This document shows, one piece after another, positions 8,772 to 18,301 of a DNA stretch of 50,992 nt (positions within the stretch are counted from its first letter, which is position 1; each line of letters opens with the position of its first letter). Origin of the DNA: an uncultured Sphingomonas sp. (GTDB lineage Bacteria > Pseudomonadota > Alphaproteobacteria > Sphingomonadales > Sphingomonadaceae); contig NZ_CALMAW010000020.1 of NCBI RefSeq assembly GCF_937859915.1, forward strand, positions 1-50,992, written 5' to 3'. The translations under genes and the position numbers were made by a program. Under the pieces are notes generated by a model, which had not been told where the DNA came from, made no database searches, and saw nothing but the letters and a program-made list of their open reading frames with translations.

Positions 8772-10019
8772 ATGGATTTCACGCTGACCGACCGAGAGGC
8801 GCATTTCAAAGATCTGGTACGGCGCTTCATCGACGAGGAGATCGCCCCGCGCGACGCCGATTATCACGCCCAGCAGCGCGAGGGCGCGCGCTGGAAGGTG
8901 CTGCCCGTGATCGAGGCGCTCAAGATCGAGGCGCGGGCCGCGGGGCTGTGGAACCTGTTCATGCCGCCGCATGCCGGCCAGGCGCATGTCGACGACAGCT
9001 TCGTCTTCGAGGGCACGCAACTCTCCAACCTCGAATATGCGCTGTGCGCCGAGGAGATGGGGCGGCTGCACTGGGCGTCCGAGGTGTTCAACTGCTCGGC
9101 GCCCGACACCGGCAATATGGAGGTGCTCCACCGCTACGGCACGCGCGCGCAGAAGGATCGCTGGCTCAAACCGCTGATGGACGGCGAGATCCGCTCCGCC
9201 TTCCTGATGACCGAGCCCGACGTCGCCTCGTCGGATGCGACCAACATCCAGGCCTCGATCGTCCGCGACGGCGACGATTATGTCGTCAACGGTCGCAAAT
9301 GGTGGTCGTCGGGGGTCGGCGATCCGCGCTGCACGGTGGCGATCGTGATGGGCAAGTCTGACCCGCAAGGGTCGAGGCACGGCAGCCAGAGCATGATCCT
9401 CGTTCCGCTCGATACGCCGGGCGTGACGATCGACCGGATGCTGTCGGTCTATGGCTATGACCATGCCCCGCACGGCCACGGCGAGGTGCTGCTCGAGAAC
9501 GTCCGCGTGCCCGCCGAGAACATGCTGCTCGGCGAAGGGCGCGGCTTCGAGATCGCGCAGGGGCGGCTCGGGCCGGGGCGCATCCATCATTGCATGCGCA
9601 CGATCGGGGTGGCGGAGAGCGCGCTCGCGGCGATGGCGCAGCGGCTGCTGTCGCGCACCGCGTTCGGCAAGCGCATCGCCGAGCAGAGCGTCTGGGAGGA
9701 GCGGCTCGCGCGCGCCCGGATCGACATCGAAATGAGCCGGCTGCTGTGCCTCAAGGCCGCCGACATGATGGACCGCGCGGGCAACAAGTCGGCGAGGAAC
9801 GAGATCGCGATGATCAAGGTGCAGGCGCCGACGATGGCGCTGCGGATCCTCGACGACGCGATCCAGGCGCATGGCGGGGGCGGCGTGTCGGGCGATTTCC
9901 ATCTCGCGGCGGAGTGGGCGGCGGTGCGCACGCTGCGCTTCGCCGACGGCCCCGACGAGGTCCATGCCCGCGCGATCGCACGCGCGGAGCTGGGAAAATA
10001 CGCGCCGCCGCGTGATTAA
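8772..10019 (+). CDS. ACAD10/11-type acyl-CoA dehydrogenase
   Basis: 415-residue FAD-dependent acyl-CoA dehydrogenase. The sequence strongly resembles the dehydrogenase half of mammalian ACAD11: [26 protein letters not shown] (from residue 146), GRKWWSSG, and [14 protein letters not shown]. The usual catalytic Glu loop is replaced by ADGPDEVH near residue 392, as in the ACAD11 group. No signal or membrane segment. Ribosome site AGAGGA lies eight bases before ATG. A kinase matching the N-terminal half of ACAD10/11 is at 19885-20925. Known family chemistry is removal of phosphate from 4-phosphoacyl-CoA to give enoyl-CoA; a normal long-chain dehydrogenase is the alternative. Confidence 0.92.
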   Translation: MDFTLTDREAHFKDLVRRFIDEEIAPRDADYHAQQREGARWKVLPVIEALKIEARAAGLWNLFMPPHAGQAHVDDSFVFEGTQLSNLEYALCAEEMGRLHWASEVFNCSAPDTGNMEVLHRYGTRAQKDRWLKPLMDGEIRSAFLMTEPDVASSDATNIQASIVRDGDDYVVNGRKWWSSGVGDPRCTVAIVMGKSDPQGSRHGSQSMILVPLDTPGVTIDRMLSVYGYDHAPHGHGEVLLENVRVPAENMLLGEGRGFEIAQGRLGPGRIHHCMRTIGVAESALAAMAQRLLSRTAFGKRIAEQSVWEERLARARIDIEMSRLLCLKAADMMDRAGNKSARNEIAMIKVQAPTMALRILDDAIQAHGGGGVSGDFHLAAEWAAVRTLRFADGPDEVHARAIARAELGKYAPPRD

Positions 10020-10020
10020 C

Positions 10021-10166
10021 ATCCTCCCCGACATTCGTCGGGGAGGGGGACCGCCGGCGCAGCCGGTGGTGGAGGGGAAAGGCGGCAAGCGCGGCGTTCG
10101 AGGCGCGGCCCCTCCACCACTCGCTGCGCGAGCGGTCCCCCTCCCCGGGAAAACCCGGGGAGGATG
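10021..10166. repeat. long palindromic extragenic element (family D)
   Basis: Two short hairpins (CCTCCCCGACATTCGTCGGGGAGG and CTCCCCGGGAAAACCCGGGGAG, described by their arms) flank an inverted pair of GGTGGTGGAGGGG-like and CCCCTCCACCAC segments. The whole element can fold back on itself and fills the gap between two convergent acyl-CoA dehydrogenase genes. No other full copy is in this window. Confidence 0.7.
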
Positions 10167-10172
10167 AGACGG

Positions 10173-11315
10173 TCAGTAGCCCGACGCCCGCGCCAGCCGG
10201 TCGGCATGGAAATCGCTGTCGCCGAACAGTTCGGCGAGCACGCGGGCGCGCTTCATGAAGAAGCCGATGTCGTAATCGTCGGTCATGCCGATGCCGCCGT
10301 GCATCTGCACGCCCTCCTGCACCACGAGCGTGGTGGCGAGCCCCGCCATCGCTTTCGCGACCATCACCGCGCGCTCGGCGGCCGGATCGCCCGCATCGAG
10401 CAGCTGCTGCGCCTTGAGCACCGCCGCGCGCGCGATCTCCAGCTCGCTGTAGAGATGCGCGGCGCGGTGCTGGAGCGCCTGGAAGCTGCCGATCGCGACG
10501 CCGAACTGTTTGCGCTGCTGGAGATAGTCGGTCGTGCGCGCCATCGCGCCCGTGCCGACGCCAAGCAGCTCGGAGGCGGCGCCCGTGCGCACCGCGTCGA
10601 GCGTGCGCGTCAGCCCCGCCCAGCCGCCGTCGAGCTCGCCGATCACCGCGTCGGCGTCGACCTGCACGTCGTCGAAGCGCAGCTGCGCGGAGAGGCTGGC
10701 GTCGGCGAGGCGATCGGCGGCGGCGGTGAGACCCGCCGCGCCCTTGTCGACCGCGAACAGCGTGATGCCGTCCGGCTCGTCGCTACCCCCCGCGGTGCGC
10801 GCCGCGACGATCAACAGGTCGGCGACATGGCCGTGCGCGACGAAGCGTTTCGTCCCGCGCAGCGTGAACCCGTTGCCCGATCGCGCGGCGGTGAGCGCGA
10901 TCCGGTTGGGGCGATGCTTGCCGCCCTCGTCGATTGCGAGCGCCGCGACCGCTTCGCCCGCCGCGATCCGCGGCAGCCAGCGCGCGCGCTGGTCGCGCGA
11001 TCCGCCCTTGAGCGCGGTGACCGCGCCGACCGCGGTCGCCAGGAAGGGCGAGGGGGTGAGGTTGCGCCCGATCTCCTCGAGCACGATACCGGCCTCGACG
11101 GCGCCAAGCCCGAGCCCGCCGTCGGCCTCGTCGATCAGCATGCCGCAAAACCCCATTTCGGCGAAGCGCGCCCACAGCGCGGGATCGAAGCCGGTCCGGT
11201 CGTCGGCATCGCGCAAGGCACGCATATGCGCGACCGGCGCCTGCTCGGCGAGGAAGGGCCGCGCGGTGTCGAGCAGCATCGCCTGGTCGTCGGTGTGGAA
11301 CAGCGGCATGGACAT
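10173..11315 (-). CDS. acyl-CoA dehydrogenase, probable non-catalytic partner subunit
   Basis: 380 residues. Acyl-CoA dehydrogenase fold throughout; the C-terminus reads MHGGIGMTDDYDIGFFMKRA then LFGDSDFHADRLA, and lacks the EGT/EGGT catalytic loop found in standard members. This is typical of one chain of the two-gene (alpha2beta2) dehydrogenases such as mycobacterial FadE26/FadE27 for sterol side chains. The likely partner is the gene at 11450-12634. Two starts are possible: ATG 11315, or ATG 11309 which has AAGAGG at a better distance. A repeat element separates it from its partner. Substrate unknown; sterol-like or branched acyl-CoA is only a guess. Confidence 0.88.
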   Translation of the reverse strand: MSMPLFHTDDQAMLLDTARPFLAEQAPVAHMRALRDADDRTGFDPALWARFAEMGFCGMLIDEADGGLGLGAVEAGIVLEEIGRNLTPSPFLATAVGAVTALKGGSRDQRARWLPRIAAGEAVAALAIDEGGKHRPNRIALTAARSGNGFTLRGTKRFVAHGHVADLLIVAARTAGGSDEPDGITLFAVDKGAAGLTAAADRLADASLSAQLRFDDVQVDADAVIGELDGGWAGLTRTLDAVRTGAASELLGVGTGAMARTTDYLQQRKQFGVAIGSFQALQHRAAHLYSELEIARAAVLKAQQLLDAGDPAAERAVMVAKAMAGLATTLVVQEGVQMHGGIGMTDDYDIGFFMKRARVLAELFGDSDFHADRLARASGY

Positions 11316-11330
11316 CCTCTTCTTCTCCCC

Positions 11331-11443
11331 CGTCGTCCCGGCGAAAGCCGGGATCCATAGACGGCGGCACGGTCGTTATCCGGGCACAGCGCCCACGTCC
11401 GAGGCGCCGCATCCATGGGCCCCGGCTTTCGCCGGGGCGACGG
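11331..11443. repeat. palindromic extragenic repeat, family B copy
   Basis: Outer arms GTCGTCCCGGCGAAAGCCGGGATCCATAG (hairpin GGCGAAAGCC) and CATGGGCCCCGGCTTTCGCCGGGGCGAC, with a shorter internal palindrome. Related in plan to 49990-50078 and 29286-29366 (hairpin, ATCCATAGACGCGG-like centre, hairpin). It lies between two co-directional dehydrogenase genes. Confidence 0.65.
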
Positions 11444-11449
11444 AGGGGA

Positions 11450-12634
11450 TCACGCCCCCGGCAGCGCCAGGATGCGCTTGGCGATGATGTTGAGCTGCAC
11501 CTCGGAGGTGCCGCCCTCGATCGAATTGGCCTTGGTGCGCAGCCAGGCCCGCGCCCCCGCGCCGCCGTGCGAGCGATCGCTCTCCCATTCGAGCGCGTCC
11601 GATCCGCCCGCCGCCATCATCAGCTCGTGACGCTGCTTGTTGAGCTCGGTACCGACATATTTCATCATCGAAGGCTGCGCGGGATGCGTGCGCTTCGCCT
11701 TGAGCTCGTCGAGGAAGCGCTCGGACATCGCGCGGAACGCGGCGGCGCGCACCTCGAACAGCGCGATCCGCGCGCGCAGCACCGGATCGTCGAGCCGCCC
11801 GTCTGGCTCGGCGCCGATCGCCTCGACCGCGATCTTGCCCAGCGATGGCCCGCCGCCGGTGCCCAGCCCCATCGCCGAGATCATCTCGCGCTCGTGGCCG
11901 AGCAGATATTTGGCGACGTCCCAGCCCTTGTCGCGCTCGCCGAGCAGATTGGCCTTGGGCACGCGGACATCGTCGAAGAAGGTCTCGCAGAAGGGCGAAT
12001 AGCCCGAGATCAGCAGGATCGGCCTCGTCGACACGCCGGGCGAGGCCATGTCGAACAGCAGGAAGGAGATGCCGCCCTGCTTGACCGTCTTGTCGGTGCG
12101 GACGAGGCAGAAGATCCAGTCGGCCTTGTCGGCATAGCTGGTCCACACCTTCTGCCCGTTGACGATGAAGTCGTCGCCGTCCTCCTCCGCCGAGGTGGCG
12201 AGGCTGGCGAGGTCGGAGCCGGCATTGGGCTCCGAATAGCCCTGGCACCAGCGGATTTGTCCGCGCGCGATCTTCGGCAGATGGTCCTGCTTCTGCGCCT
12301 CGGTGCCATATTTGAGCAGCGCGGGCCCGAGCATCGAGATGCCGAACGAATAGAGCGGGCTGCGGCAGCCGAGGCGCGCCATCTCCTCGCGCAGCGCCTT
12401 GCTCTCCGCCGGCGACAGCCCGCCGCCGCCATAGTCGCGGGGCCAGTCGGGCACGGTCCAGCCGCGCTCCGCCATCCGATCGAGCCACAGCTTCTGCTCG
12501 GGCGACGAGAAGGTCGGGTTGCGGCCGCCCCAGCAGACATCGTCGTCCGAGCGGATCGGCGTGCGCATCTCGGCCGGGCAGTTCCCCTCGAGCCAGGCGC
12601 GCGTCTCCGCGCGGAAGTCGTCGAGCTCGCTCAT
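11450..12634 (-). CDS. acyl-CoA dehydrogenase, catalytic subunit type
   Basis: 394 residues, acyl-CoA dehydrogenase fold: [14 protein letters not shown] in the middle beta domain, [13 protein letters not shown], and the C-terminal loop [20 protein letters not shown], which carries the expected catalytic Glu. The ATG overlaps the stop of the FadB-like gene by four bases (ATGA), so the two are translationally coupled. With the Glu-less dehydrogenase downstream it probably forms a heteromeric enzyme. The long N-terminus with WPRDYGGGG resembles FadE26/FadE28-like proteins. Role: alpha,beta-dehydrogenation of an acyl-CoA, with electrons passed to ETF. Confidence 0.9.
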   Translation of the reverse strand: MSELDDFRAETRAWLEGNCPAEMRTPIRSDDDVCWGGRNPTFSSPEQKLWLDRMAERGWTVPDWPRDYGGGGLSPAESKALREEMARLGCRSPLYSFGISMLGPALLKYGTEAQKQDHLPKIARGQIRWCQGYSEPNAGSDLASLATSAEEDGDDFIVNGQKVWTSYADKADWIFCLVRTDKTVKQGGISFLLFDMASPGVSTRPILLISGYSPFCETFFDDVRVPKANLLGERDKGWDVAKYLLGHEREMISAMGLGTGGGPSLGKIAVEAIGAEPDGRLDDPVLRARIALFEVRAAAFRAMSERFLDELKAKRTHPAQPSMMKYVGTELNKQRHELMMAAGGSDALEWESDRSHGGAGARAWLRTKANSIEGGTSEVQLNIIAKRILALPGA

Positions 12635-14676
12635 GAGGTGAAGCGCTCGCCCTTGGCCGCCTTGTCGGCGAGCAGCGTAGAGAGGCGATGCCCCGCCATC
12701 CGGGGCGCGTGCTTCTCGAGCCCCGCCACGACGACGTCGAGCCCGACCGTGTCGGCCCAGAACATCGGGCCGCCGGTCCAGGCCGGCCAGCCATAGCCGT
12801 TGAGCCAGACGATATCGATGTCGGACGCGCGCTGCGCCATCTTCTCCTCGAGGATCAGCGCGCCCTCGTTGACCATCGGGTAGAGCAGCCGCTCGAGGAT
12901 CTCCTGGCTGTCGATCGTGCGCTGCGCGATGCCCTTCTTCGCGGCGAATTCGCGGATCAGCTGCTCGACCTTGGGCGAGGGGGTGCGGTTGCGCTTGTCG
13001 TCATAGTCGTAAAAGCCATGGCCGTTCTTCTGGCCGCGCAAGCCCGCCTCGCACAGCGCGTCGCGGAAATTCTCGGCGCCGTCGGAGGCGTCGGGATCCC
13101 AGCCGATGTCGAGGCCGGCGAGGTCGGACATCTGGAACGGCCCCATCGGGAAGCCGAAATCGAGCAGCACCCGGTCGACATCGGCCGGCGTCGCGCCCTC
13201 CATCACCAGCGCATTGGCCTCGCGCTGACGCGGCGAGAGCATGCGGTTGCCGATGAAGCCGTCGCACACCCCCGCGACCACCGCGACCTTCTTGATCGTC
13301 TTGGACAGCGCCATGCAGGTCGCCAGCACCGATGGCGCGGTCTTGGCGCCGCGCACGATCTCGAGCAGCTTCATCACATTGGCGGGCGAGAAGAAGTGCA
13401 GCCCGATCACCGACTCGGGGCGCTTGGTGGCGGCGGCGATCTCGTCGACGTCGAGGTAGGAGGTGTTGGAGGCGAGGATCGCACCCGGCTTGACGATGCG
13501 GTCGAGCGTGCCGAACACATCCTTCTTGATCGCCATCAGCTCGAACACCGCCTCGATCACCAGATCGCAATCGGCGAGATCGTCATAGGAGAGGGTGGGG
13601 GTGAGCAGCCCGGTCGCGGTCTCGACCTGTGCCGCGGTCATCCGGCCCTTGCTGGCGGTCGCCTCGTAATTCCGGCGGATCGTCGCGACGCCGCGGTCGA
13701 GCGCCGCTTGCTCGCGCTCGACGATCGTGACCGGGATGCCCGCGGAGAGGAAGTTCATCGCGATCCCGCCGCCCATCGTGCCGGCACCGAGGATGCCGAC
13801 CTTCCTGATCGGGATCAGCGGCGTATCCTTGGGGATGTCGTTGATCTTGGCGGCGGCGCGCTCGGCGAAGAAGATGTGGCGCAGCGCCTGGCTCTGCGTA
13901 CCGCTGACGAGCTGGGTGAACAGCGCGCGCTCCTTGGCCATGCCCTGGTCGAAGGGCAGAGTGGTCGCCGCCTCGATCGCCTGGATACACGCCTCGGGCG
14001 CCTCATAGCCCTTGAGGCGACGGGCGTTCTCCTTGCGGAAATGGTCGAACAGACCGGGTTCTGCGGTGGCCGTGCCGCGGCTCGCGACGGGATGCCCGCC
14101 CTTGGCCGCCATGTCGCGCGCAAAGGCGATCGCGTCGGCCTCGAGGCTGTCCTCGCCGACGATGCGGTCGATCAGCCCGATCGCCTGGCCCGTCTTGGCG
14201 GGAATCGGATCCCCCGAGACGATCATCGGCAAGGCCGCCTCGACTCCGACCACACGCGGCAACCGCTGCGTGCCGCCCGCGCCCGGCAGGATACCGAGCT
14301 TGACCTCGGGCAGCCCCAGCTTCGCCGAGGGCACCGCGACGCGGTAATGGCAGGCGAGCGCGACCTCGAGCCCGCCCCCGAGCGCGGTGCCGTGGATCGC
14401 GGCGACGACGGGCTTGGTGCAGGCCTCGATGATGTCGACCACCTCGGGGAGTTGCGGCCCGCGCATCGGCGCGCCGAACTCGGTGATGTCGGCGCCCGCG
14501 AAGAAGGTGCGGCCGGCGCCGCGGATCACCACCGCCGCGACCGCCGAATCCGCATCGGCCGCGCGGATCGCCTCGACCAGCCCGATCCGCACGTCCGCGC
14601 CAAGCGCGTTGACCGGCGGATTGTCCGAGACGACGACGAGCACGTCGCCCTCCTTGCGGGTGGTGATGACGGCCAT
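12631..14676 (-). CDS. bifunctional enoyl-CoA hydratase / 3-hydroxyacyl-CoA dehydrogenase
   Basis: 681 residues, fusion like FadB/FadJ and peroxisomal MFE-1. Enoyl-CoA hydratase/isomerase domain about 1-190 ([42 protein letters not shown]). NAD-binding domain about 295-470 starts with [15 protein letters not shown], with the catalytic region [15 protein letters not shown], followed by the C-terminal 3-hydroxyacyl-CoA dehydrogenase domain with [10 protein letters not shown]. It catalyses hydration and oxidation of beta-oxidation intermediates. ATG 14676 has GAGAGGAG upstream; in-frame codons before it look non-coding. First gene of the minus-strand run with the two dehydrogenases. Confidence 0.93.
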   Translation of the reverse strand: MAVITTRKEGDVLVVVSDNPPVNALGADVRIGLVEAIRAADADSAVAAVVIRGAGRTFFAGADITEFGAPMRGPQLPEVVDIIEACTKPVVAAIHGTALGGGLEVALACHYRVAVPSAKLGLPEVKLGILPGAGGTQRLPRVVGVEAALPMIVSGDPIPAKTGQAIGLIDRIVGEDSLEADAIAFARDMAAKGGHPVASRGTATAEPGLFDHFRKENARRLKGYEAPEACIQAIEAATTLPFDQGMAKERALFTQLVSGTQSQALRHIFFAERAAAKINDIPKDTPLIPIRKVGILGAGTMGGGIAMNFLSAGIPVTIVEREQAALDRGVATIRRNYEATASKGRMTAAQVETATGLLTPTLSYDDLADCDLVIEAVFELMAIKKDVFGTLDRIVKPGAILASNTSYLDVDEIAAATKRPESVIGLHFFSPANVMKLLEIVRGAKTAPSVLATCMALSKTIKKVAVVAGVCDGFIGNRMLSPRQREANALVMEGATPADVDRVLLDFGFPMGPFQMSDLAGLDIGWDPDASDGAENFRDALCEAGLRGQKNGHGFYDYDDKRNRTPSPKVEQLIREFAAKKGIAQRTIDSQEILERLLYPMVNEGALILEEKMAQRASDIDIVWLNGYGWPAWTGGPMFWADTVGLDVVVAGLEKHAPRMAGHRLSTLLADKAAKGERFTS

Positions 14677-14763
14677 GCGCGCTCCTCTCAGATCGGGGTG
14701 CCCGCCGTACCGCATTTTCGAGCGGCCGGTGAGTCACGATATCGGGTTGTCGGTTTCATACCG

Positions 14764-14785
14764 CTTGAGGCGCGATTGAATCAAG
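14764..14785. promoter_or_regulatory. possible operator in divergent fadB-like / acyl-CoA ligase gap
   Basis: In the 157-base divergent gap, CTTGA at 14764 and TCAAG at 14781 form an inverted repeat, overlapping a small palindrome TTGAATCAA at 14776-14784. The position between two divergent lipid genes suits a shared regulator site, perhaps for the TetR gene at 21087. The symmetry is short and could be chance. Confidence 0.25.
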
Positions 14786-14833
14786 AATAGCGTTGCCGAG
14801 AAATCGACACCGGCAAACCGGGTTTAGGATTGG

Positions 14834-16615
14834 ATGAGCGCTATGGCCGACGAACGCGTCGCTGCGACGATCGATGACGACATGCGGGACGGTGGCTGGC
14901 CGGCGATGTCGCTGGCGGATGTCGAGGCGCTGCTGTGCGCGCCCGGCGCGCCGTTCGAGATGGAGACGGTGATGATTCCGGGCGGCGGCGACGGCGTCGC
15001 GACGCGCTGCTGGAAGAACCAGCCGCCCACTCTCGCGATGCTGGCCCGGCTGGCGCGCGCCAATTTCGCGGACGCGACCATGCTTGTCTATGAGGAGGAG
15101 CGCGTCAGCTACGAGGGCTGGTTCCGCGCGAGCGCGGCGCTGGCGGCCGAACTCGCCGCGCGCGGGATCGGCCGGGGCGACCGCGTCGCGCTGGCGATGC
15201 GCAACCTGCCCGAATGGCCGGTGATTTTCTTCGCGGTCACCAGCCTCGGCGCGATCGTGGTGCCGCTCAACGCGTGGTGGACGGGCACCGAACTCGGCTA
15301 TGCGCTCGGTCATTCGGGGGCGAAGCTGCTGATCTGCGACGCGCAGCGCTGGGCCCGCGTCCAGCCGCACCGGGGCGCGCTGCCCGATCTCGCGATGGTG
15401 ATCGTGGCGCGGCAGGAGGGGACGCTCGACGCCGCCGCGACCGCGCTCGAGGCGATCATCGGGACGCCGCGCTTCTATGCCGATCTGCCCGACATCGATC
15501 TGCCCGCGGTCGCGATCGCGCCCGACGACGACGCGACGCTTTTCTACACCAGCGGCACCACCGGCCGCCCCAAGGGCGCGCTCGGTACGCATCGCAACAT
15601 CCTGACCTGCGTGATGTCGGCCTCCTATGCCAGCCAGCGCTCGGCGCTCCGCCGCGGCGAGACGCCGCTGCCGGCCGGCCCCAAGGTCGGGCTGATCGTC
15701 ATCCCGATGTTCCACGTCACCGCCTGCAACGCCTTTTTGATGGGCGCGATCGCGACCGGCAGCACGATCGTGTTCATGCGCAAATGGGATACGCCGACCG
15801 CGTTCGCGCTGATCGAACGCGAGCGGGTGACGACCACCGGCGGCGTGCCCGCGATCGCCTGGCAGCTGCTCGAACATCCCGACCGCGACCGCTATGATCT
15901 GAGCTCGCTCGAGACGATCGCCTATGGCGGCGCGCCGTCGGCGCCCGAGCTGGTGCGGCGGATCGACCGCGACCTGCACGCGCTGCCCTCGAACGGCTGG
16001 GGGATGACCGAGACCTCGGCGACGGTGACCACGCACAGCGCCGAGGATTATCTCCACCGCCCCGACAGCTGCGGGCCTCCGCTGCCGGTCTGCGACCTCA
16101 GGATCATGAGCGAGGACGGGTTGCAGGAGATGCCGACCGGCGAGGTGGGCGAACTATGGGCGCGGGGACCCCAGATCGTGAAGGGCTATTGGAACGATGC
16201 CGCCGCGACCGCTGCGACCTTCGTCGACGGCTGGGTGCGCACCGGCGACATCGCCCGGCTCGACGAGGAGGGTTTCTGCTTCATCGTCGATCGCGCCAAG
16301 GACGTGATCATCCGCGGCGGCGAGAACATCTATTCGACCGAGGTCGAGAACATCCTCTACGATCACCCCGCGGTCACCGACGCCGCGCTGGTCGGCGTGC
16401 CCGATCATCTGCTCGGCGAGGTGCCGGCCGCGGTCGTCCACTGCGCGCCGGGCGCAACGACGAGCGAGGCGGCGTTGCAGGACTGGGTGCGCGCGCGGCT
16501 CGCGGCGTTCAAGGTGCCGGTGCGCGTGCTGTTCAGCGACGCGATGCTGCCGCGCAACGCCAATGGCAAGATCCTCAAGGCCGAACTGCTGGGGTGGTTC
16601 GCGACGGGCGGCTGA
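14834..16615 (+). CDS. AMP-binding acyl-CoA synthetase (fatty acid--CoA ligase)
   Basis: 593-residue ANL-superfamily enzyme that activates a carboxylic acid with ATP and CoA. Motifs: phosphate-binding loop FYTSGTTGRPKG at 237-248, NGWGMTETSA, GWVRTGDIARLDEEGF, DRAKDVIIRGGENIYSTEVE, and the C-terminal NANGKILK with the catalytic Lys. The N-terminus carries about 70 extra residues before the domain, as in some FadD-like proteins. AGGATTGG precedes the ATG; a second ATG nine bases later is possible. Divergent from the FadB-like operon, so it likely supplies acyl-CoA to it. Chain length cannot be judged. Confidence 0.92.
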   Translation: MSAMADERVAATIDDDMRDGGWPAMSLADVEALLCAPGAPFEMETVMIPGGGDGVATRCWKNQPPTLAMLARLARANFADATMLVYEEERVSYEGWFRASAALAAELAARGIGRGDRVALAMRNLPEWPVIFFAVTSLGAIVVPLNAWWTGTELGYALGHSGAKLLICDAQRWARVQPHRGALPDLAMVIVARQEGTLDAAATALEAIIGTPRFYADLPDIDLPAVAIAPDDDATLFYTSGTTGRPKGALGTHRNILTCVMSASYASQRSALRRGETPLPAGPKVGLIVIPMFHVTACNAFLMGAIATGSTIVFMRKWDTPTAFALIERERVTTTGGVPAIAWQLLEHPDRDRYDLSSLETIAYGGAPSAPELVRRIDRDLHALPSNGWGMTETSATVTTHSAEDYLHRPDSCGPPLPVCDLRIMSEDGLQEMPTGEVGELWARGPQIVKGYWNDAAATAATFVDGWVRTGDIARLDEEGFCFIVDRAKDVIIRGGENIYSTEVENILYDHPAVTDAALVGVPDHLLGEVPAAVVHCAPGATTSEAALQDWVRARLAAFKVPVRVLFSDAMLPRNANGKILKAELLGWFATGG

Positions 16616-16800
16616 ACCGGTGTTCCCGCCCAAGGCGAGGGGAAACGGGACAGCAGGGTAGGGGGCGGCCGCTTGGCCGGGTGTAGACCATCGATGTGTA
16701 TCAACGGCCGCACATTGTCCTTAGCGTGACCGTCTGCGCGGGTTGAGTCGCTTGCGACCAGGAATGGCGCCGACCCCTCGGCGAACCGCTGAGGCCGGCC

Positions 16801-16980
16801 ATGTCCCAGAAATGCCTCAGCGCCAATAGGATAGCCGAGACGGCGGCGGACATCGTCGGCCGATATGGCGACGACGCGTGGTCCGTTGCTGCGGGACAAG
16901 CGGCGCATCTTGCGATTCACGATCACACAATGGCGGCGCGCTGGGTGTTGATCGCCGACGCTATCGGTCGGACAGGATAG
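16801..16980 (+). CDS. small conserved-looking protein, 59 aa
   Basis: An ATG with GAGG six bases upstream opens a 59-codon frame starting MSQKCLSANRIAETAADIVG. The C-terminal part (DDAWSVAAGQAAHLA ... AARWVLIADAIGRTG) has the alternating Ala/Trp helix pattern of short sphingomonad proteins, possibly the DUF6961 type, though I cannot confirm this. It is soluble and acidic in the middle. It ends 40 bases before the strong promoter at 17021. Function unknown. Confidence 0.55.
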   Translation: MSQKCLSANRIAETAADIVGRYGDDAWSVAAGQAAHLAIHDHTMAARWVLIADAIGRTG

Positions 16981-17020
16981 CGCGCGTACCCGGCTCACCC
17001 GAAAAGCTAGAAACAAAAGC

Positions 17021-17049
17021 TTGACAAAAAGAACCGTTTAGGTTATGCG
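17021..17049 (+). promoter_or_regulatory. sigma70-type promoter with palindrome in the spacer
   Basis: TTGACA at 17021-17026, a 17-base spacer, then TATGCG at 17044-17049. The spacer contains AACC-GTTTA-GGTT (17032-17044), an inverted repeat in the position where TetR-type repressors block RNA polymerase. The surrounding stretch is A-rich, unlike the rest of the window. No convincing protein gene follows. Confidence 0.55.
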
Positions 17050-17443
17050 CTGTCCCCGTCCGCTGTCGCCTCCGATCAGGGCGACGCAGCGGGCGGGACG
17101 GGGTGGCGGTGCGATCGGCCGCCCGAACGGCCGGCGTGCCGGGCATCCGGAGGGACAAGCCCGCTACCCATGTTCAACCAGGCCAGCGCCTGCTTGCCAC
17201 CCCCGTGCCACGAGGGGCCCCGGCAGAGAACCAGGCGTCCGCCCCAATGGGATCGCATCGATTTCCGCGCTGCAAAGGCCGCTTCGGCTCTGAGAGCTTC
17301 TTGCGGCATCAGGCGACCGGCGACGATGAAGGCCCTCGCGGGAAGAGAACCCCGCACACCTCCGCCTGCCACGAGGCACGCGGGCACGCCGGCCGTTTCT
17401 CTCGCGAGCGACGGGAGAGGTGCGTCCGCAAATCCTACAGCTT
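17050..17443 (+). other. 394-base region without a recognised gene; strong hairpins, possible noncoding RNA
   Basis: Directly after the promoter at 17021 a long stem can form between 17054-17070 (CCCCGTCCGCTGTCGCC) and 17079-17103. A second small hairpin follows (CGGCCG-CCCGAA-CGGCCG, about 17116-17133). Open frames in all directions look like GC-driven noise: no domain and low-quality composition. Together with 16981-17020 and the half repeat at 17444, this makes a gap of about 540 bases between genes. A structured leader, a noncoding RNA or a decayed gene are all possible. It does not match the hallmarks I know of tmRNA, RNase P RNA, SRP RNA or common riboswitches. Confidence 0.4.
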
Positions 17444-17518
17444 AAGCCCTTCCCTCAGGGAGAGGCTTGGGTGAGGGTGTCCGGCCTCGAAGGTCAGACG
17501 CGCCGGCTGCGCGGTAGC
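17444..17518. repeat. half copy of family A repeat
   Basis: Carries the left half of the family A element (CCCTTCCCTCAGGGAGAGG, then TTGGGTGAGGGTGTCC and a GACGCGCCGG tail). It sits at the 3' end of the thioesterase gene, facing the same way as copies at gene ends elsewhere. Confidence 0.65.
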
Positions 17519-18301
17519 CTAGCCGAACACCGCGACGCTCTGCATGGCGCGCACCACCGGCTCGCCGTCGCGGTTCCAGATCGCCATCGACTGGCTGCTG
17601 AATCCGTTGCGAACATGCTCCGCGGTCGAGCGCAGCAGCCACCATCCGTCGCGCGTCGCGGGGGCGGGGGTCAGCAGGTTGAGCAGCCAGGTCATCGAGC
17701 TGACCGGCTTGGGTTCGCGGGTCAGTCGGATCGCGGCAGGCGGCAGCGCATCGGCGAGCGCGAGCAGCGCGGTGATCGGATCGAGCCCGGCGGCATCCCT
17801 GAACCGCACCCACATCAGCAGGTCGGCCGCGGAGCGCCCCTCTGGCTTCATCGAACGATATTCGAAATTGTGGAAAAAGGCCGGGACGCCGGGACGTATC
17901 GGCATTTCGGAGGCGGCCTCAGGGGACGGCAGACTGTTGGGCGGCGGCGCGTCCTGATGGTCCATCGCCGAGTCGCGGTCGGCCGCGAACAGCAGCGTCG
18001 CGCGCAGCCCGAGCTTGCCGTCCGGTCCGTCGACCTGCGCATCGACGAAGCTCGCCGACCGGCCCCGGCGCAACATCCGGGCGGAGGCGGAGACGGTGCC
18101 GTCGAGCGGCCCGACGAAGCTGATCTGCGCGGACCGCAGCGGCGGCAAATCGTCGGCCAGCCCGCGCGCTGCGGTGAGCGCGAGCGCGCTGCTCACCCCG
18201 CCATAGGCGGTCCGCCCCTGCAGCCAATTGTCGGGGATCGCCACCGACAGGCCGTCGGCGCGGCGGTCGGCACCCGCGAGCATCGTCGCGAGGCTCACCA
18301 T
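17519..18301 (-). CDS. thioesterase family protein (TesB-like double hotdog)
   Basis: 260 residues. Layout of a TesB-like acyl-CoA thioesterase: N-terminal hotdog with [17 protein letters not shown] and QISFVGPL, C-terminal hotdog with a conserved MTWLLNLL segment and a final [21 protein letters not shown]. It would hydrolyse acyl-CoA to free acid and CoA. Its start overlaps the end of the upstream SDR gene by seven bases, so it is the last gene of the minus-strand run kinase-SDR-SDR-thioesterase. Exact substrate not predictable. Confidence 0.85.
   Translation of the reverse strand: MVSLATMLAGADRRADGLSVAIPDNWLQGRTAYGGVSSALALTAARGLADDLPPLRSAQISFVGPLDGTVSASARMLRRGRSASFVDAQVDGPDGKLGLRATLLFAADRDSAMDHQDAPPPNSLPSPEAASEMPIRPGVPAFFHNFEYRSMKPEGRSAADLLMWVRFRDAAGLDPITALLALADALPPAAIRLTREPKPVSSMTWLLNLLTPAPATRDGWWLLRSTAEHVRNGFSSQSMAIWNRDGEPVVRAMQSVAVFG

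Noticed and set aside
17076-17387. 103-aa minus-strand and similar frames in the gap
   Set aside because: Many overlapping frames are open because of GC bias; none has a ribosome site and sensible composition.
17050-17443. tmRNA, RNase P RNA, SRP RNA or a known riboswitch
   Set aside because: I looked for the tag-peptide frame, the P4 core of RNase P, the GGAA SRP loop and common riboswitch cores and saw none.
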